From the IMG/VR virus record IMGVR_UViG_3300042988_001121, positions 1 through 64,000 of that record: a stretch of DNA of 64,000 nucleotides; one strand, given 5' to 3'. A program made the position numbers and the translations under genes. Below, piece by piece: positions 41,762 through 49,667 of this stretch; positions within the stretch are counted from its first letter, which is position 1; every line of letters starts with the position of its first letter. Under the pieces are notes generated by a model that was not told the origin of the DNA, ran no database searches, and saw only the letters and a program-made list of their open reading frames with translations. The stretch comes from a virus.

Positions 41762-44538
41762 CAGATATTGTGATCGACACATCACGTGATGAATTGTTTG
41801 ATGAAATTTCCTTGGCGCGACTCAAGGACTCGTATATGATCGAAGGAGAAACAACTCCGCAAGAGCGTTATGCGTTTGTTTCAAAACAGTTTGGGTCAAA
41901 CCCAGAGCACGCACAGCGATTATATGACTATGCGTCAAAACATTGGTTTGGATATTCAACCCCTATTCTTTCGTTTGGTCGAAATAAAGGTGGTTTACCC
42001 ATCAGTTGTTTCTTGGTATCTGTTCCTGATACTAAAGCTGGATTAGTTGATTCTTTGTCCGAAACAAATTGGCTTTCGATGCTCGGTGGCGGCGTTGGTG
42101 TTTATTTTGCGACTCGTGGCGCAGACGAAAAATCTGTTGGGGTGATTCCTCATTTGAAAGTATATGATGATTCTTGCCTTGCGTTCAAACAGGGTTCGAC
42201 CCGCCGTGGTTCATATGCTGCATATCTTGATATCAGTCATCCAGATATTATGGATTTTCTTGATATGCGCAAAGAAACCGGTGATCAGCGCCGCCGTTGT
42301 TTGAATCTCCACAATGCAGTGAATATTCCTGATTCTTTCATGAAATTGGTTGAGGGTCGAATGCTTGATCCTAAATTTGATGATACATGGGAATTGAAAG
42401 ACCCTGTGTCCGGTAAAGTACACGAAAAGGTCAGTGCTTCGGAATTGTGGATTAAACTGCTTGATCTTCGTGCAGGAGTCGGTCGTGGTGAGCCTTATAT
42501 TCTTTTCACTGACAATGTTAATAATCAGGTGAAACCTGTTTTGCGTGAACGTGGATATAAAGTCAATCAATCAAATCTTTGTGTTGCGCCAGAAACTCAA
42601 ATTTTGACAGAAAACGGATATGAAACAATATCTGATCTGGAAAACGAAACTGTATCTGTGTGGAATGGACAGGAATTTTCTAATGTTATTGTTCGCAAGA
42701 CCGGAGAAAATCAGAAACTGATCCGTGTTATCACAGATTCTGGGTTTGAACTTGAATGCACCCCATATCATAAGTTTTATGTCCATCAATATGTCAATGG
42801 CAAGAAAACTACTGTTGAAAAACGCGCTGGCGAATTGCTTCCCGGCGACAAGTTGATCAAGAGCGATTACCCTGTCATTGAGGGAACAGAGACTCTGGAA
42901 TATGCCTATGACAACGGTTTTTATACAGCCGATGGTTGTCTTGAGGCTAGAGGTCAGCGCGTTTATCTCTATGGCGAGAAACAAAAATTGAAACCATTCT
43001 TGTCGGATATCTATGGGAATTGGTGTGAGTCAAGTAACTGTGATCGTATAACTGCTACTACCAGAAAACTGAAGGACAAATATTTTGTTCCTAATGGAGA
43101 TTATACGATTAAATCTAAATTAGATTGGTTTGCTGGTTTGTGTGATGGTGATGGCACGGTTTGTCGGAACGGAGAATCTCAATCTATTCAAGTTTGTTCT
43201 GTTCGTAAAGAATTCTTACAACAGGTTCAATTGATGCTGCAAACACTTGGTGTGTATTCAAAGGTAACAAAATCAGTTGATGCAGGCTTTCGCCAGCTTC
43301 CAAAGAATGACGGTTCAGGAGAAAAAGGTGACTATTTCTGTCAGACAACGTATCGTCTGATGATTGGTCAACGTTATATTGAAAAACTCATTTCTCTTGG
43401 TTTTAAGACACATCGATTGGTTCTGACCAATCATACTGGCAATCGTGAGTGTACCCATTTCATTAAGGTTGAAGCCATCATCGATGATGGTCGTTATGAT
43501 GATACATATTGTTTCACCGAGCCAAAGCGACATATGGGCATGTTCAATGGTATGTTGACAGGTCAGTGCAACGAAATCATGTTGCATACCGATGCACAGA
43601 ATACCGCTGTTTGCTGTTTGTCTTCGATCAACTTGGATCGTTGGGATGAATACAAAGACAATTATCAGTTTTTCCTTGATCTGATGGAAATGCTTGACAA
43701 TGTGTTACAATACTTCATTGACAACGCACCTGACACAATTTCTCGGGCAAAATATTCTGCGATTCGAGAGCGTTCTGTCGGTCTTGGTGTGATGGGTTAT
43801 CATTCATACTTGCAACAAAAAGGCGTTGCATTTGACAGTGCAGTTGCAAAGGCATATAACAAAAAGATTTTCAAAACATTCAAGGAAATGCTTGATCGTG
43901 CTAACATTGATCTTGGTTCTTCTCGCGGTTCTCCTGCTCTTTTAGAAGGAACTGGATTGAGATTCGCGCATTGTAGTGCATTGGCACCAACAGCATCGAA
44001 TGCATTGATTTGCGGTAATGTGTCGCCTTCTATTGAGCCTTGGCATGCGAATGCTTTCCGTCAAGATACTTTGTCAGGTACTTTCATTCAGAAGAATAAG
44101 TATCTGAACCAGATTATCATTGAACTGGAAGCCGCAGGAAAATGTGATGCAGATGATGTGTGGAAGCAGATTGTTGCCGCAGATGGTTCTATTCAAAATA
44201 TTGATGTATTTGATGATCATACGAAGGAAGTCTTTAAGACAGCACCGGAGATTGAACAATTGATGTTAGTTGAACAGTTGACAGATCGACAGCCATATAT
44301 TGATCAAGGACAGTCTTTTAACATTTTTATTCGTCCAGACATTTCTATTCCTAAACTCCATGCGATACACTTCAACGTATGGAAAAAAGGTGGAAAGGGA
44401 ATGTATTATGTAAGGTCAGAGAAATTGGCTAATGCAGAGAAAGTGAATGCAAAGGTAGTTCGAGTAAAATTGGAAGATGAAATAGATATGAAGGCAGTTG
44501 CCAATGGTGATTTGGAATGTTTGGTGTGTAGTGGATAG
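41758..44538 (+). CDS. nrdA: Ribonucleotide reductase alpha subunit (class I NrdA), interrupted by intein
   Basis: A 926-residue precursor; the ATG at 41758 overlaps the primase stop and is chosen over the GTG at 41746. Removal of residues 275-603 leaves ~597 residues. Visible are the redox cysteine Cys84 in GLPISCFLV, the thiyl-radical cysteine Cys604 in SNL then CNEI (after splicing), and Cys619 in TAVCCLSSINL. The tail CLVCSG is the C-terminal cysteine shuttle. No ATP-cone is present at the N-terminus, as in other phage NrdA. It reduces ribonucleotides with NrdB coded just downstream. Confidence 0.9.
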   Translation: MTDIVIDTSRDELFDEISLARLKDSYMIEGETTPQERYAFVSKQFGSNPEHAQRLYDYASKHWFGYSTPILSFGRNKGGLPISCFLVSVPDTKAGLVDSLSETNWLSMLGGGVGVYFATRGADEKSVGVIPHLKVYDDSCLAFKQGSTRRGSYAAYLDISHPDIMDFLDMRKETGDQRRRCLNLHNAVNIPDSFMKLVEGRMLDPKFDDTWELKDPVSGKVHEKVSASELWIKLLDLRAGVGRGEPYILFTDNVNNQVKPVLRERGYKVNQSNLCVAPETQILTENGYETISDLENETVSVWNGQEFSNVIVRKTGENQKLIRVITDSGFELECTPYHKFYVHQYVNGKKTTVEKRAGELLPGDKLIKSDYPVIEGTETLEYAYDNGFYTADGCLEARGQRVYLYGEKQKLKPFLSDIYGNWCESSNCDRITATTRKLKDKYFVPNGDYTIKSKLDWFAGLCDGDGTVCRNGESQSIQVCSVRKEFLQQVQLMLQTLGVYSKVTKSVDAGFRQLPKNDGSGEKGDYFCQTTYRLMIGQRYIEKLISLGFKTHRLVLTNHTGNRECTHFIKVEAIIDDGRYDDTYCFTEPKRHMGMFNGMLTGQCNEIMLHTDAQNTAVCCLSSINLDRWDEYKDNYQFFLDLMEMLDNVLQYFIDNAPDTISRAKYSAIRERSVGLGVMGYHSYLQQKGVAFDSAVAKAYNKKIFKTFKEMLDRANIDLGSSRGSPALLEGTGLRFAHCSALAPTASNALICGNVSPSIEPWHANAFRQDTLSGTFIQKNKYLNQIIIELEAAGKCDADDVWKQIVAADGSIQNIDVFDDHTKEVFKTAPEIEQLMLVEQLTDRQPYIDQGQSFNIFIRPDISIPKLHAIHFNVWKKGGKGMYYVRSEKLANAEKVNAKVVRVKLEDEIDMKAVANGDLECLVCSG
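42580..43566 (+). mobile_element. Intein in NrdA (residues Cys275-Gln603) with LAGLIDADG motif
   Basis: The intein begins with Cys275 in CVAPETQILTENGYETISDL, a clear Hint block A, followed by a block-B-type TPYHKFYV. It ends GMLTGQ, with Gln603 as its last residue and Cys604 as +1, the active-site thiyl-radical cysteine of the reductase. A terminal glutamine instead of asparagine is a rarer form. DWFAGLCDGDGTV is a LAGLIDADG motif. Splicing is needed to create an intact SNLCNEI active site. Endonuclease activity is inferred. Confidence 0.9.
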
Positions 44539-44549
44539 CTGTTAAGGTT

Positions 44550-44584
44550 AAATAGTTCATGAAAGAGAAATTCATGAACTATTT
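44550..44584 (+). promoter_or_regulatory. Perfect 14-bp inverted repeat over the endonuclease start
   Basis: AAATAGTTCATGAA and TTCATGAACTATTT pair perfectly around a 7-nt loop (AGAGAAA). The arms contain both possible start codons of the HNH endonuclease (44559 and 44574), so the hairpin would hide them in an RNA transcribed from far upstream. T4 I-TevI is known to use such a hairpin to restrict translation; function here is inference. There is no U-tract, so it is not a terminator. Confidence 0.8.
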
Positions 44585-45330
44585 AAAACTGTATACACAA
44601 CTTGTTACAACTCGTAAACAAACTAGGAATGTCAAGAAAGAAGTAAATTATGAGGTACATCACATAATACCACGTTGTCTTGGTGGTAGTGATTGTGCTG
44701 AAAATCTTGTGAAGCTGACATATCGAGAACATTTTTTTATGTCATAGATTGCTGGCGAAGTTATATCCATCAAATTCAAAAATACAATATGCATTTTTGT
44801 GTATGTTGCGTGATCCGCATAACAAGCGCAACCTATCACCTCGAATGTATTCAACGATAAAAACATATTTTTCAAAGTTTAAGAAACAGCAGAGTATAGA
44901 AATGAACCCCGGAAAACATCAAAATTCTAGGAATGCTGCCAGATCACGTATGTTATCAGCGGAAAACCCCTCAAAAAAGAATCCGCACAAAATTCATTCT
45001 GTGAAATCATGTTATATTGTAACTAACGATGGTATTATTGTGAGATTCCGTATGAAAAAAGATATGATTTCTTATTTTATGGAAATAACTGGACTATCAC
45101 ATGGTTCTATTAAAACTTATATACTGGATCGTAGGCTTGATAAGTTGAATGTAGTTGATATTGTCGTAGAAGAAAAAGAAAATAACTCAGATACAGCGTC
45201 AATTGGTAGAAGATGGTACACAAATGGTTCAGAAAATCAATTTGTGTTTCCAGGAAACGAATCTTTTGGTTTTATACCTGGGTTGCATAAAAAATCTCAC
45301 AGACGAAAGAAAGGCATTCCTGTGATATGA
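44559..45330 (+). pseudogene. HNH homing endonuclease, disrupted by a frameshift
   Basis: The first part (to 44747) encodes a start with YEVHHIIPRCLGGSDCAENLVKLTYREHFFMS, a full HNH core of the phage H-N-H type. It ends at a TAG at 44745-44747. From 44749, one base out of frame, the reading continues LLAKLYPSNSKIQYAFLCML...RKRGIP-type, the usual following helix and a NUMOD-type DNA-binding tail (VRFRMKKDMISYFMEITGLSHGSIKTYI). A single extra base in TCATAGATTG would explain it. Whether the split still gives two products is unknown. Its insertion between nrdA and nrdB is typical of homing genes. Confidence 0.75.
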
Positions 45331-45362
45331 TACCCACTCATCCCAATTAAAAAGGAAAATAA

Positions 45363-46367
45363 ATGAACACACACCCCAGAAAACAAAAAACTAAACTGAC
45401 AGATAAACGTAACACGTTTAAGCCATTTGCTTATCCTAAGTGTTATGACATTTGGCTCCAGCATGAACAAATTCATTGGCTACATTCGGTGGTCAATATG
45501 CAGCAAGATGTTACTGATTTTAAAAAGCGTCTTACTCCGAGCCAGAAAAACTTTTTGACTCAGATTCTACGCCTTTTTACTCAGGGTGATATTGATGTTG
45601 CCTCTGGTTATGTCAATAATTATCTGCCAGTTTTTTCTCAACCAGAAGTGCGAATGATGCTTCTTGGATTCGCTTCGCGAGAGGCTGTTCATATTGCGGC
45701 ATATAGTCATTTACTTGAAACTCTTGGGTTTCCTGACACCACATATAACGAGTTCTTGAACTACAAAGAAATGGTGGATAAACATGAGTTTATTGAACAG
45801 TTGACCTCTAATACCGATTCAAATCATATTGTCCAACAGATGTGTGCTATTAGTGCATTTACAGAAGGGATGCAACTTTTTAGTTCTTTTGTGATGCTGT
45901 TGAACTACGGTCGTAACAACCTGATGCCGGGTACAACGAAAATTGTGACTTGGAGTATTATTGACGAAACAAAACATTGTGAAGGAATGACATATCTTTT
46001 CCGAGAGTTTATCAAGGAAAACAAGGATATCTGGAATGATGAGTTGAAGTCGCAACTCTATGCAATTGCAACGAAAATGGTTGAATTAGAAGATGCCTTC
46101 ATCGATTTGGCTTATAAAGAAATGGATGGTTCTGAATTCCAACAGCCTCTGTTAAAAGAAGATATGCATACATATATTAGATATATCGCAGATCGTAGAT
46201 TGATTGGGTTGGGGTTAAAGGGCATCTTCAAACAGAAGAAAAATCCTTTGCCTTGGGTAGATGAAATGACTTCTTTACCATCACATTCAAACTTCTTTGA
46301 ACAAGAGGAATCTTCTTACTCTAAGGGGGCTTTGACAGGAGACTGGTCGATGGTATTCCCTCAATAA
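45363..46367 (+). CDS. nrdB: Ribonucleotide reductase beta subunit (class I NrdB)
   Basis: A 334-residue diiron protein. Ligands are visible in SREAVHIAAYSHLLE (Glu107, His110 and radical Tyr114), FTEGMQLFSS (Glu168) and SIIDETKHCEGM (Glu202 and His205), with a first-position acidic residue in the QQDVTDFKKRL helix. It stores the tyrosyl radical used by NrdA. The usual C-terminal region for binding NrdA (SYSKGALTGDW) is present. A good AAAAGGAAA ribosome site is at 45350-45358. It is separated from nrdA by the broken endonuclease. Confidence 0.9.
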   Translation: MNTHPRKQKTKLTDKRNTFKPFAYPKCYDIWLQHEQIHWLHSVVNMQQDVTDFKKRLTPSQKNFLTQILRLFTQGDIDVASGYVNNYLPVFSQPEVRMMLLGFASREAVHIAAYSHLLETLGFPDTTYNEFLNYKEMVDKHEFIEQLTSNTDSNHIVQQMCAISAFTEGMQLFSSFVMLLNYGRNNLMPGTTKIVTWSIIDETKHCEGMTYLFREFIKENKDIWNDELKSQLYAIATKMVELEDAFIDLAYKEMDGSEFQQPLLKEDMHTYIRYIADRRLIGLGLKGIFKQKKNPLPWVDEMTSLPSHSNFFEQEESSYSKGALTGDWSMVFPQ

Positions 46368-46369
46368 AT

Positions 46370-46397
46370 CTACACATATTTTTCTCTGTGATACAAT
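46370..46397 (+). promoter_or_regulatory. Early promoter copy A
   Basis: A -35-like CTACAC (46370-46375), 16-bp spacer and extended -10 TGATACAAT (TACAAT 46392-46397), then the conserved AACTCCATCGC downstream. One of five near-identical promoters in this region. It drives the SH3-fold gene at 46432. Confidence 0.8.
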
Positions 46398-46431
46398 AAC
46401 TCCATCGCAACAAACTTAAAGAGGTTTACAA

Positions 46432-46695
46432 ATGACAGCATCACGTACACTCGCAACAATGATTGATAGTTCCAACGGTAAAATCGTTTCCGTTGTATTC
46501 ATCAAAAAAGATGGTAGCCAACGTAATCTGGTTGGTCGTCTTGGTGTAACAAAGGCTCTCAAAGGTGGAGTAAAACAAGTGGATGAAAATAAATTCATCA
46601 CTATCTTTGATATGCAGAAAAATGATTATCGCAACATCAACCGCGACACAATCATTTCAATTAAAATGAATGGAATCGAAGCCATTGCTGCCTAA
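46432..46695 (+). CDS. SH3-like beta-barrel small protein
   Basis: An 87-residue protein. ATMIDSSNGKIVSVVFIKKDGSQRNLVGRLGVTKALKGG and the tail FDMQKNDYRNINRDTIISIKMN are the pattern of the widespread phage 'SH3 beta-barrel' proteins of unknown function. AAAGAGGTTTACAAATG gives a clear ribosome site. It is first in the cassette behind promoter A and overlaps the next gene by 26 bp. Confidence 0.65.
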   Translation: MTASRTLATMIDSSNGKIVSVVFIKKDGSQRNLVGRLGVTKALKGGVKQVDENKFITIFDMQKNDYRNINRDTIISIKMNGIEAIAA

Positions 46696-47200
46696 ATTCT
46701 ATGCAGGTATAGGAAGTAGAAGAACTCCTGATAATGTTCTGAGGATAATGGAGCATTTTGGGAGTTCTTTGTCATCTGCTTATGTACTTCGTAGTGGCGG
46801 AGCAGATGGCGCAGACAGTGCATTTGAAAGAGGTTGTGATTCCGAGTCTGGCGTAAAAGAAATTTATCTGCCTTGGTATAATTTCAATTACAAGACAGGC
46901 ATCGTGGTGCATAATAAATCTGTTCTTGATAAGGCAGATCAGATAGTTCAACGGTTGCACCCAAAGTACCGATCTTTATCAATCGGAGCCAGAAAATTAC
47001 ACATCAGAAACTGTTTCCAGATTCTGGGTGCTGATCTAAAGACTCCTGTTGATTTTGTTCTGTGTTGGTATCCAGACTCTTTTCCTAGCGGCGGAACAGC
47101 AACTGCTGTGAATCTTGCTCATAGACTCAAGATTCCTGTCTATGTTCTGAAGACAGAGGCGGATGTTGAATTGGTTAGAAATAATCTACACATACTCTGA
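46670..47200 (+). CDS. DprA/SLOG-like nucleotide-binding protein
   Basis: A 176-residue Rossmann-like protein. KFYAGIGSRRTPDNVLRIMEHFGSSL, RSGGADGADSAFERGC, and later PSGGTATAVNLAHRLKIPVYVL are the sequence pattern of SLOG/DprA-family proteins, in which GS/TR, GGADGAD and the second SGGTATA loop bind a nucleotide-type ligand. Known members include DprA (DNA recombination) and phage or defence sensors of nucleotide signals. A ligand or effector is not identified. Long overlap with the upstream gene is unusual but the frame is strong. Confidence 0.7.
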   Translation: MESKPLLPKFYAGIGSRRTPDNVLRIMEHFGSSLSSAYVLRSGGADGADSAFERGCDSESGVKEIYLPWYNFNYKTGIVVHNKSVLDKADQIVQRLHPKYRSLSIGARKLHIRNCFQILGADLKTPVDFVLCWYPDSFPSGGTATAVNLAHRLKIPVYVLKTEADVELVRNNLHIL

Positions 47201-47214
47201 GTTTCTGTTACAAT
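47186..47214 (+). promoter_or_regulatory. Early promoter copy B
   Basis: CTACAC (47186-47191), 17-bp spacer and TGTTACAAT -10 (TACAAT 47209-47214), then AACTCCATCGACAACGAA. It overlaps the end of the SLOG gene and precedes the gene at 47246. Confidence 0.8.
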
Positions 47215-47245
47215 AACTCCATCGACAACGAACCGGAGATTCAAA

Positions 47246-47437
47246 ATGACACTTACTCAAGCGCAGACCCGTTATGTTGAACGTGTTAACAATTGCCATC
47301 CCGGTCACTTTAACCGTGTTCGTGCATCAGCCGCAAAAGAATTGAAATTATGGGCAGCTAAACACGGTTACGATGCATCGGTTGTGTGGAAGGATGCGCG
47401 TGATATCGCGGAACTTGAGCGTAATTCAGAAGATTGA
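47246..47437 (+). CDS. Small early protein behind promoter B
   Basis: A 63-residue helical protein, TLTQAQTRYVERVNNCHPGHFNRV, then AAKELKLWAAKHGYDASVVWKDARDIAELERN. CCGGAGATTCAAAATG is a good ribosome site. Basic, small and early; no family recognised. Such genes often redirect host functions. Confidence 0.5.
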   Translation: MTLTQAQTRYVERVNNCHPGHFNRVRASAAKELKLWAAKHGYDASVVWKDARDIAELERNSED

Positions 47438-47452
47438 TTGGAAAGGATAATA

Positions 47453-47644
47453 ATGTACATAACAAAGAAAAATGTAATAGACATTCTTGATGCAATGGAA
47501 GACTTCGAGGATGCCACCAGCTTTAAATTGGTAAACGATAACTCAAGTGGCATTGGTGGAATTTTGAGTCTTATTGTGACTACCGTGGTTAAGAATCGTC
47601 CTGTTGAGATCAAGATTGAAATCTCGGGCGTCGAAAATTGGTAA
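47453..47644 (+). CDS. Small early protein
   Basis: A 63-residue protein, start MYITKKNVIDILDAMEDF with AAAGGA 7 bp upstream; the TTG at 47438 is less likely. It has an alpha-beta-beta layout, ending VKNRPVEIKIEISGVENW. The next gene starts 6 bp later. Unknown function. Confidence 0.5.
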   Translation: MYITKKNVIDILDAMEDFEDATSFKLVNDNSSGIGGILSLIVTTVVKNRPVEIKIEISGVENW

Positions 47645-47650
47645 TAACTT

Positions 47651-47923
47651 ATGTCACTGTCCTATAAAAAGAAACTGGAAATCTCGGTCGTCTGCTATGC
47701 CAATGTGTCGGGTTCTTTTGCACATTTCAGCAACCAAAAGAACCGAGTTAAAGATTTTACTTTGGATTGGGACGGATGGATTCGACATTGTGTGGATGAA
47801 GCCGATCTTTGGATGACGATTCATCTTGTTCGTGGAAACAAGAAACTTATTAACGAAACCGCGAGGGAATTTACAAGAGAAATTGCGGAAACTCTGGTAG
47901 AGCGCTATGAATGCGAGAATTAA
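47651..47923 (+). CDS. Small early protein
   Basis: A 90-residue protein starting MSLSYKKKLEISVVCYANVS. Mixed fold with TLDWDGWIRHCVDEADLWMTIHLVRGNKK and a helical end EFTREIAETLVERYE. No recognised motif. Short spacing with neighbours implies a shared transcript from promoter B. Confidence 0.5.
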   Translation: MSLSYKKKLEISVVCYANVSGSFAHFSNQKNRVKDFTLDWDGWIRHCVDEADLWMTIHLVRGNKKLINETAREFTREIAETLVERYECEN

Positions 47924-47944
47924 AGAACTTTATGAGGTCTACCA

Positions 47945-48097
47945 ATGAAGGGACCTCGTGAAATGAAACATTACGTGGCAAAGTGGCGTAAGCAGCTTAA
48001 CAAAATGCATTGGGACGATTTGATGATTTTCAAATGGGAGAAATGTAAGAAATGGTTTAAGCGAGATAAAAAGGTGGATTGGAAAGAATGGGAGTAA
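47945..48097 (+). CDS. 50-residue Trp/Lys-rich peptide
   Basis: A small gene: MKGPREMKHYVAKWRKQLNK, then MHWDDLMIFKWEKCKKWFKR and a WKEWE end. It contains six tryptophans and many lysines, which is unlikely for random DNA. GAGG lies about 7 bp before the ATG. The stop is followed within 7 bp by promoter C. Function unknown. Confidence 0.5.
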   Translation: MKGPREMKHYVAKWRKQLNKMHWDDLMIFKWEKCKKWFKRDKKVDWKEWE

Positions 48098-48103
48098 AAT
48101 AAT

Positions 48104-48132
48104 CTACACATAAAGTTTCTTTATGATACAAT
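48104..48132 (+). promoter_or_regulatory. Early promoter copy C
   Basis: CTACAC (48104-48109), 17-bp spacer and TGATACAAT (TACAAT 48127-48132), then AACTGCAAC. It precedes RNA ligase 1. Confidence 0.8.
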
Positions 48133-48157
48133 AACTGCAACAGAAAAGGAAACTAAA

Positions 48158-49255
48158 ATGACATTCCTCGGACACACCTCGTTACAGTCGCTGCTCGATG
48201 CAGCAAAAGAGAAGAACATCTCAATTAAGGACTACGAAAACTTCGTACTCCTGAAGTATGATCAGATTTTCAGTCCCGCGACCGATCCATTGGTCATGCA
48301 GTGTCGTGGTATCATCATTGACAAAGCGACTGGTCATATCATTGGTCGCGCATACCCTCGATTCTTCAATTATGGTCAGTATCCTGACATAACCGAAAAA
48401 TTTGAATTTGATGGCTCAACTATCTATGAAAAACTCGATGGATCGGTCATTAAGATTTGGTTCAATTGCTATTCTGATCGTTGGGAAATTGCAACCAACG
48501 GAACTGCATTAGGTGAATCCGAACAAGCCTTCTTCCCATCTTTCCGTGAGGCTGTTTTGCGCGATGGATTCGGTCTAACAGAAGACGAGTTTCAGTCCCG
48601 TTTCGCGAACATGGATCGTGCTTATTCACATGTGTTCGAGTATTGCAGTAACTATAACCAGATCGTTACATTTTACGAATCTGGTCGTATGTACTACATC
48701 ACCAGTTTCAATAACGAGACTGGCGCAGAATCTTACTTCAATAAAGTTTTTGATTCGGTGAAAGCATTACCATGCCCTGTCTATAACTTCAATTCAAAGC
48801 AAGACATGCTTAACATGGCAGAGGCGCTGACTGACCTGAAAGAAGGGTTTGTTACGCAGGATGTGAATGGTCTTCGTATCAAGATCAAATCCAGTGCTTA
48901 TGTTCGTGCTCACCATATGCGAGGTGAAGGAGCGCTGAATCAAAAACGAATTGCCGAGTGTGTCGTTCAGAATGAACAGGATGAATTCCTGACCTATTTC
49001 CCGAACTCAAAAGAAATGTTCGAACCAGTGATCGATGAAGTGGGTTCTCTGTTGACTGAAATGAGTCAACTTTATGATCGCGTGAAATTCATTGAGGATC
49101 AGAAGGAATTTGCTATGTCGATTCGGAATTGTTCTTTCAGCGGTGTCTTGTTCGAGGCGCGTAAAAAGAAGATTGATGTTCTGCACGCATGGGGCGAATC
49201 GAAATTAGAGTTCAAAGTCAAGATTGTGTTGGGGCGGCTTTCGTCAACCACCTAA
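48158..49255 (+). CDS. rnlA: RNA ligase 1 (T4 RnlA family)
   Basis: A 365-residue nucleotidyltransferase. The lysine-adenylation motif I is YEKLDGSVIKIW (Lys92 in KxDG). Motif III is YSHVFEYCSNYNQIV, and motif IV/V is KEGFVTQDVNGLRIKIKS with the lysine pair. QCRGIIID before motif I is typical for the T4 Rnl1 family. It seals broken RNA ends, in T4 repairing tRNAs cut by host anticodon nuclease. A kinase gene for the same pathway lies ~400 bp downstream, as a functional pair. Confidence 0.9.
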   Translation: MTFLGHTSLQSLLDAAKEKNISIKDYENFVLLKYDQIFSPATDPLVMQCRGIIIDKATGHIIGRAYPRFFNYGQYPDITEKFEFDGSTIYEKLDGSVIKIWFNCYSDRWEIATNGTALGESEQAFFPSFREAVLRDGFGLTEDEFQSRFANMDRAYSHVFEYCSNYNQIVTFYESGRMYYITSFNNETGAESYFNKVFDSVKALPCPVYNFNSKQDMLNMAEALTDLKEGFVTQDVNGLRIKIKSSAYVRAHHMRGEGALNQKRIAECVVQNEQDEFLTYFPNSKEMFEPVIDEVGSLLTEMSQLYDRVKFIEDQKEFAMSIRNCSFSGVLFEARKKKIDVLHAWGESKLEFKVKIVLGRLSSTT

Positions 49256-49346
49256 CAGCTAAAGACAGTTAGGCTTGCTTGCTCCCCATTACAACGGAAT
49301 CACGAAAGAAGAATTCGAGTCCGTAGTAATTGACTGACAAAATAAT

Positions 49347-49375
49347 CTACACATAAAATTTAGTTGTGATACAAT
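49347..49375 (+). promoter_or_regulatory. Early promoter copy D
   Basis: CTACAC (49347-49352), 17-bp spacer and TGATACAAT (TACAAT 49370-49375), then AACTCCATCGCAGCAAAC. It precedes the gene at 49407. Confidence 0.85.
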
Positions 49376-49406
49376 AACTCCATCGCAGCAAACTTAGGAG
49401 TCCAAA

Positions 49407-49667
49407 ATGGCTAAAACTTTCAAATTCTATTCTGATGCAGGTCACGGTTGGTTGGCAGTGAAACGAGAATTTCTCGTTAACCTTGGTGTTCAAGATAAAA
49501 TTTCTTCTTACAGCTACCAGAGAGGTAAAACTGTTTATCTTGAAGAAGATTGTGATTGTTCTGTTTTAATCTCTGCCTTGCGTCAATCTGGCGTAGAATT
49601 TTCGATCAAAGAAGGAAAATTTGCTGAACGTTCTCCAATTCGTTCTTATGAAAGTTACCATGCGTAA
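49407..49667 (+). CDS. Small conserved protein (SDAGHGWLAVKR type)
   Basis: An 86-residue protein. FKFYSDAGHGWLAVKREFLVNLG and SSYSYQRGKTVYLEEDCD are recurrent phrases in hypothetical proteins of many phages and bacteria. TTAGGAGTCCAAAATG is a strong ribosome site. Predicted alpha/beta; no catalytic set is clear. It overlaps the kinase gene by 8 bp. Confidence 0.6.
   Translation: MAKTFKFYSDAGHGWLAVKREFLVNLGVQDKISSYSYQRGKTVYLEEDCDCSVLISALRQSGVEFSIKEGKFAERSPIRSYESYHA

Noticed and set aside
49275-49337. A 20-residue frame (LAPHYNGITKEEFESVVID) after RNA ligase
   Set aside because: Protein-like but too short and with no ribosome site; possibly a remnant of another gene's end before promoter D.
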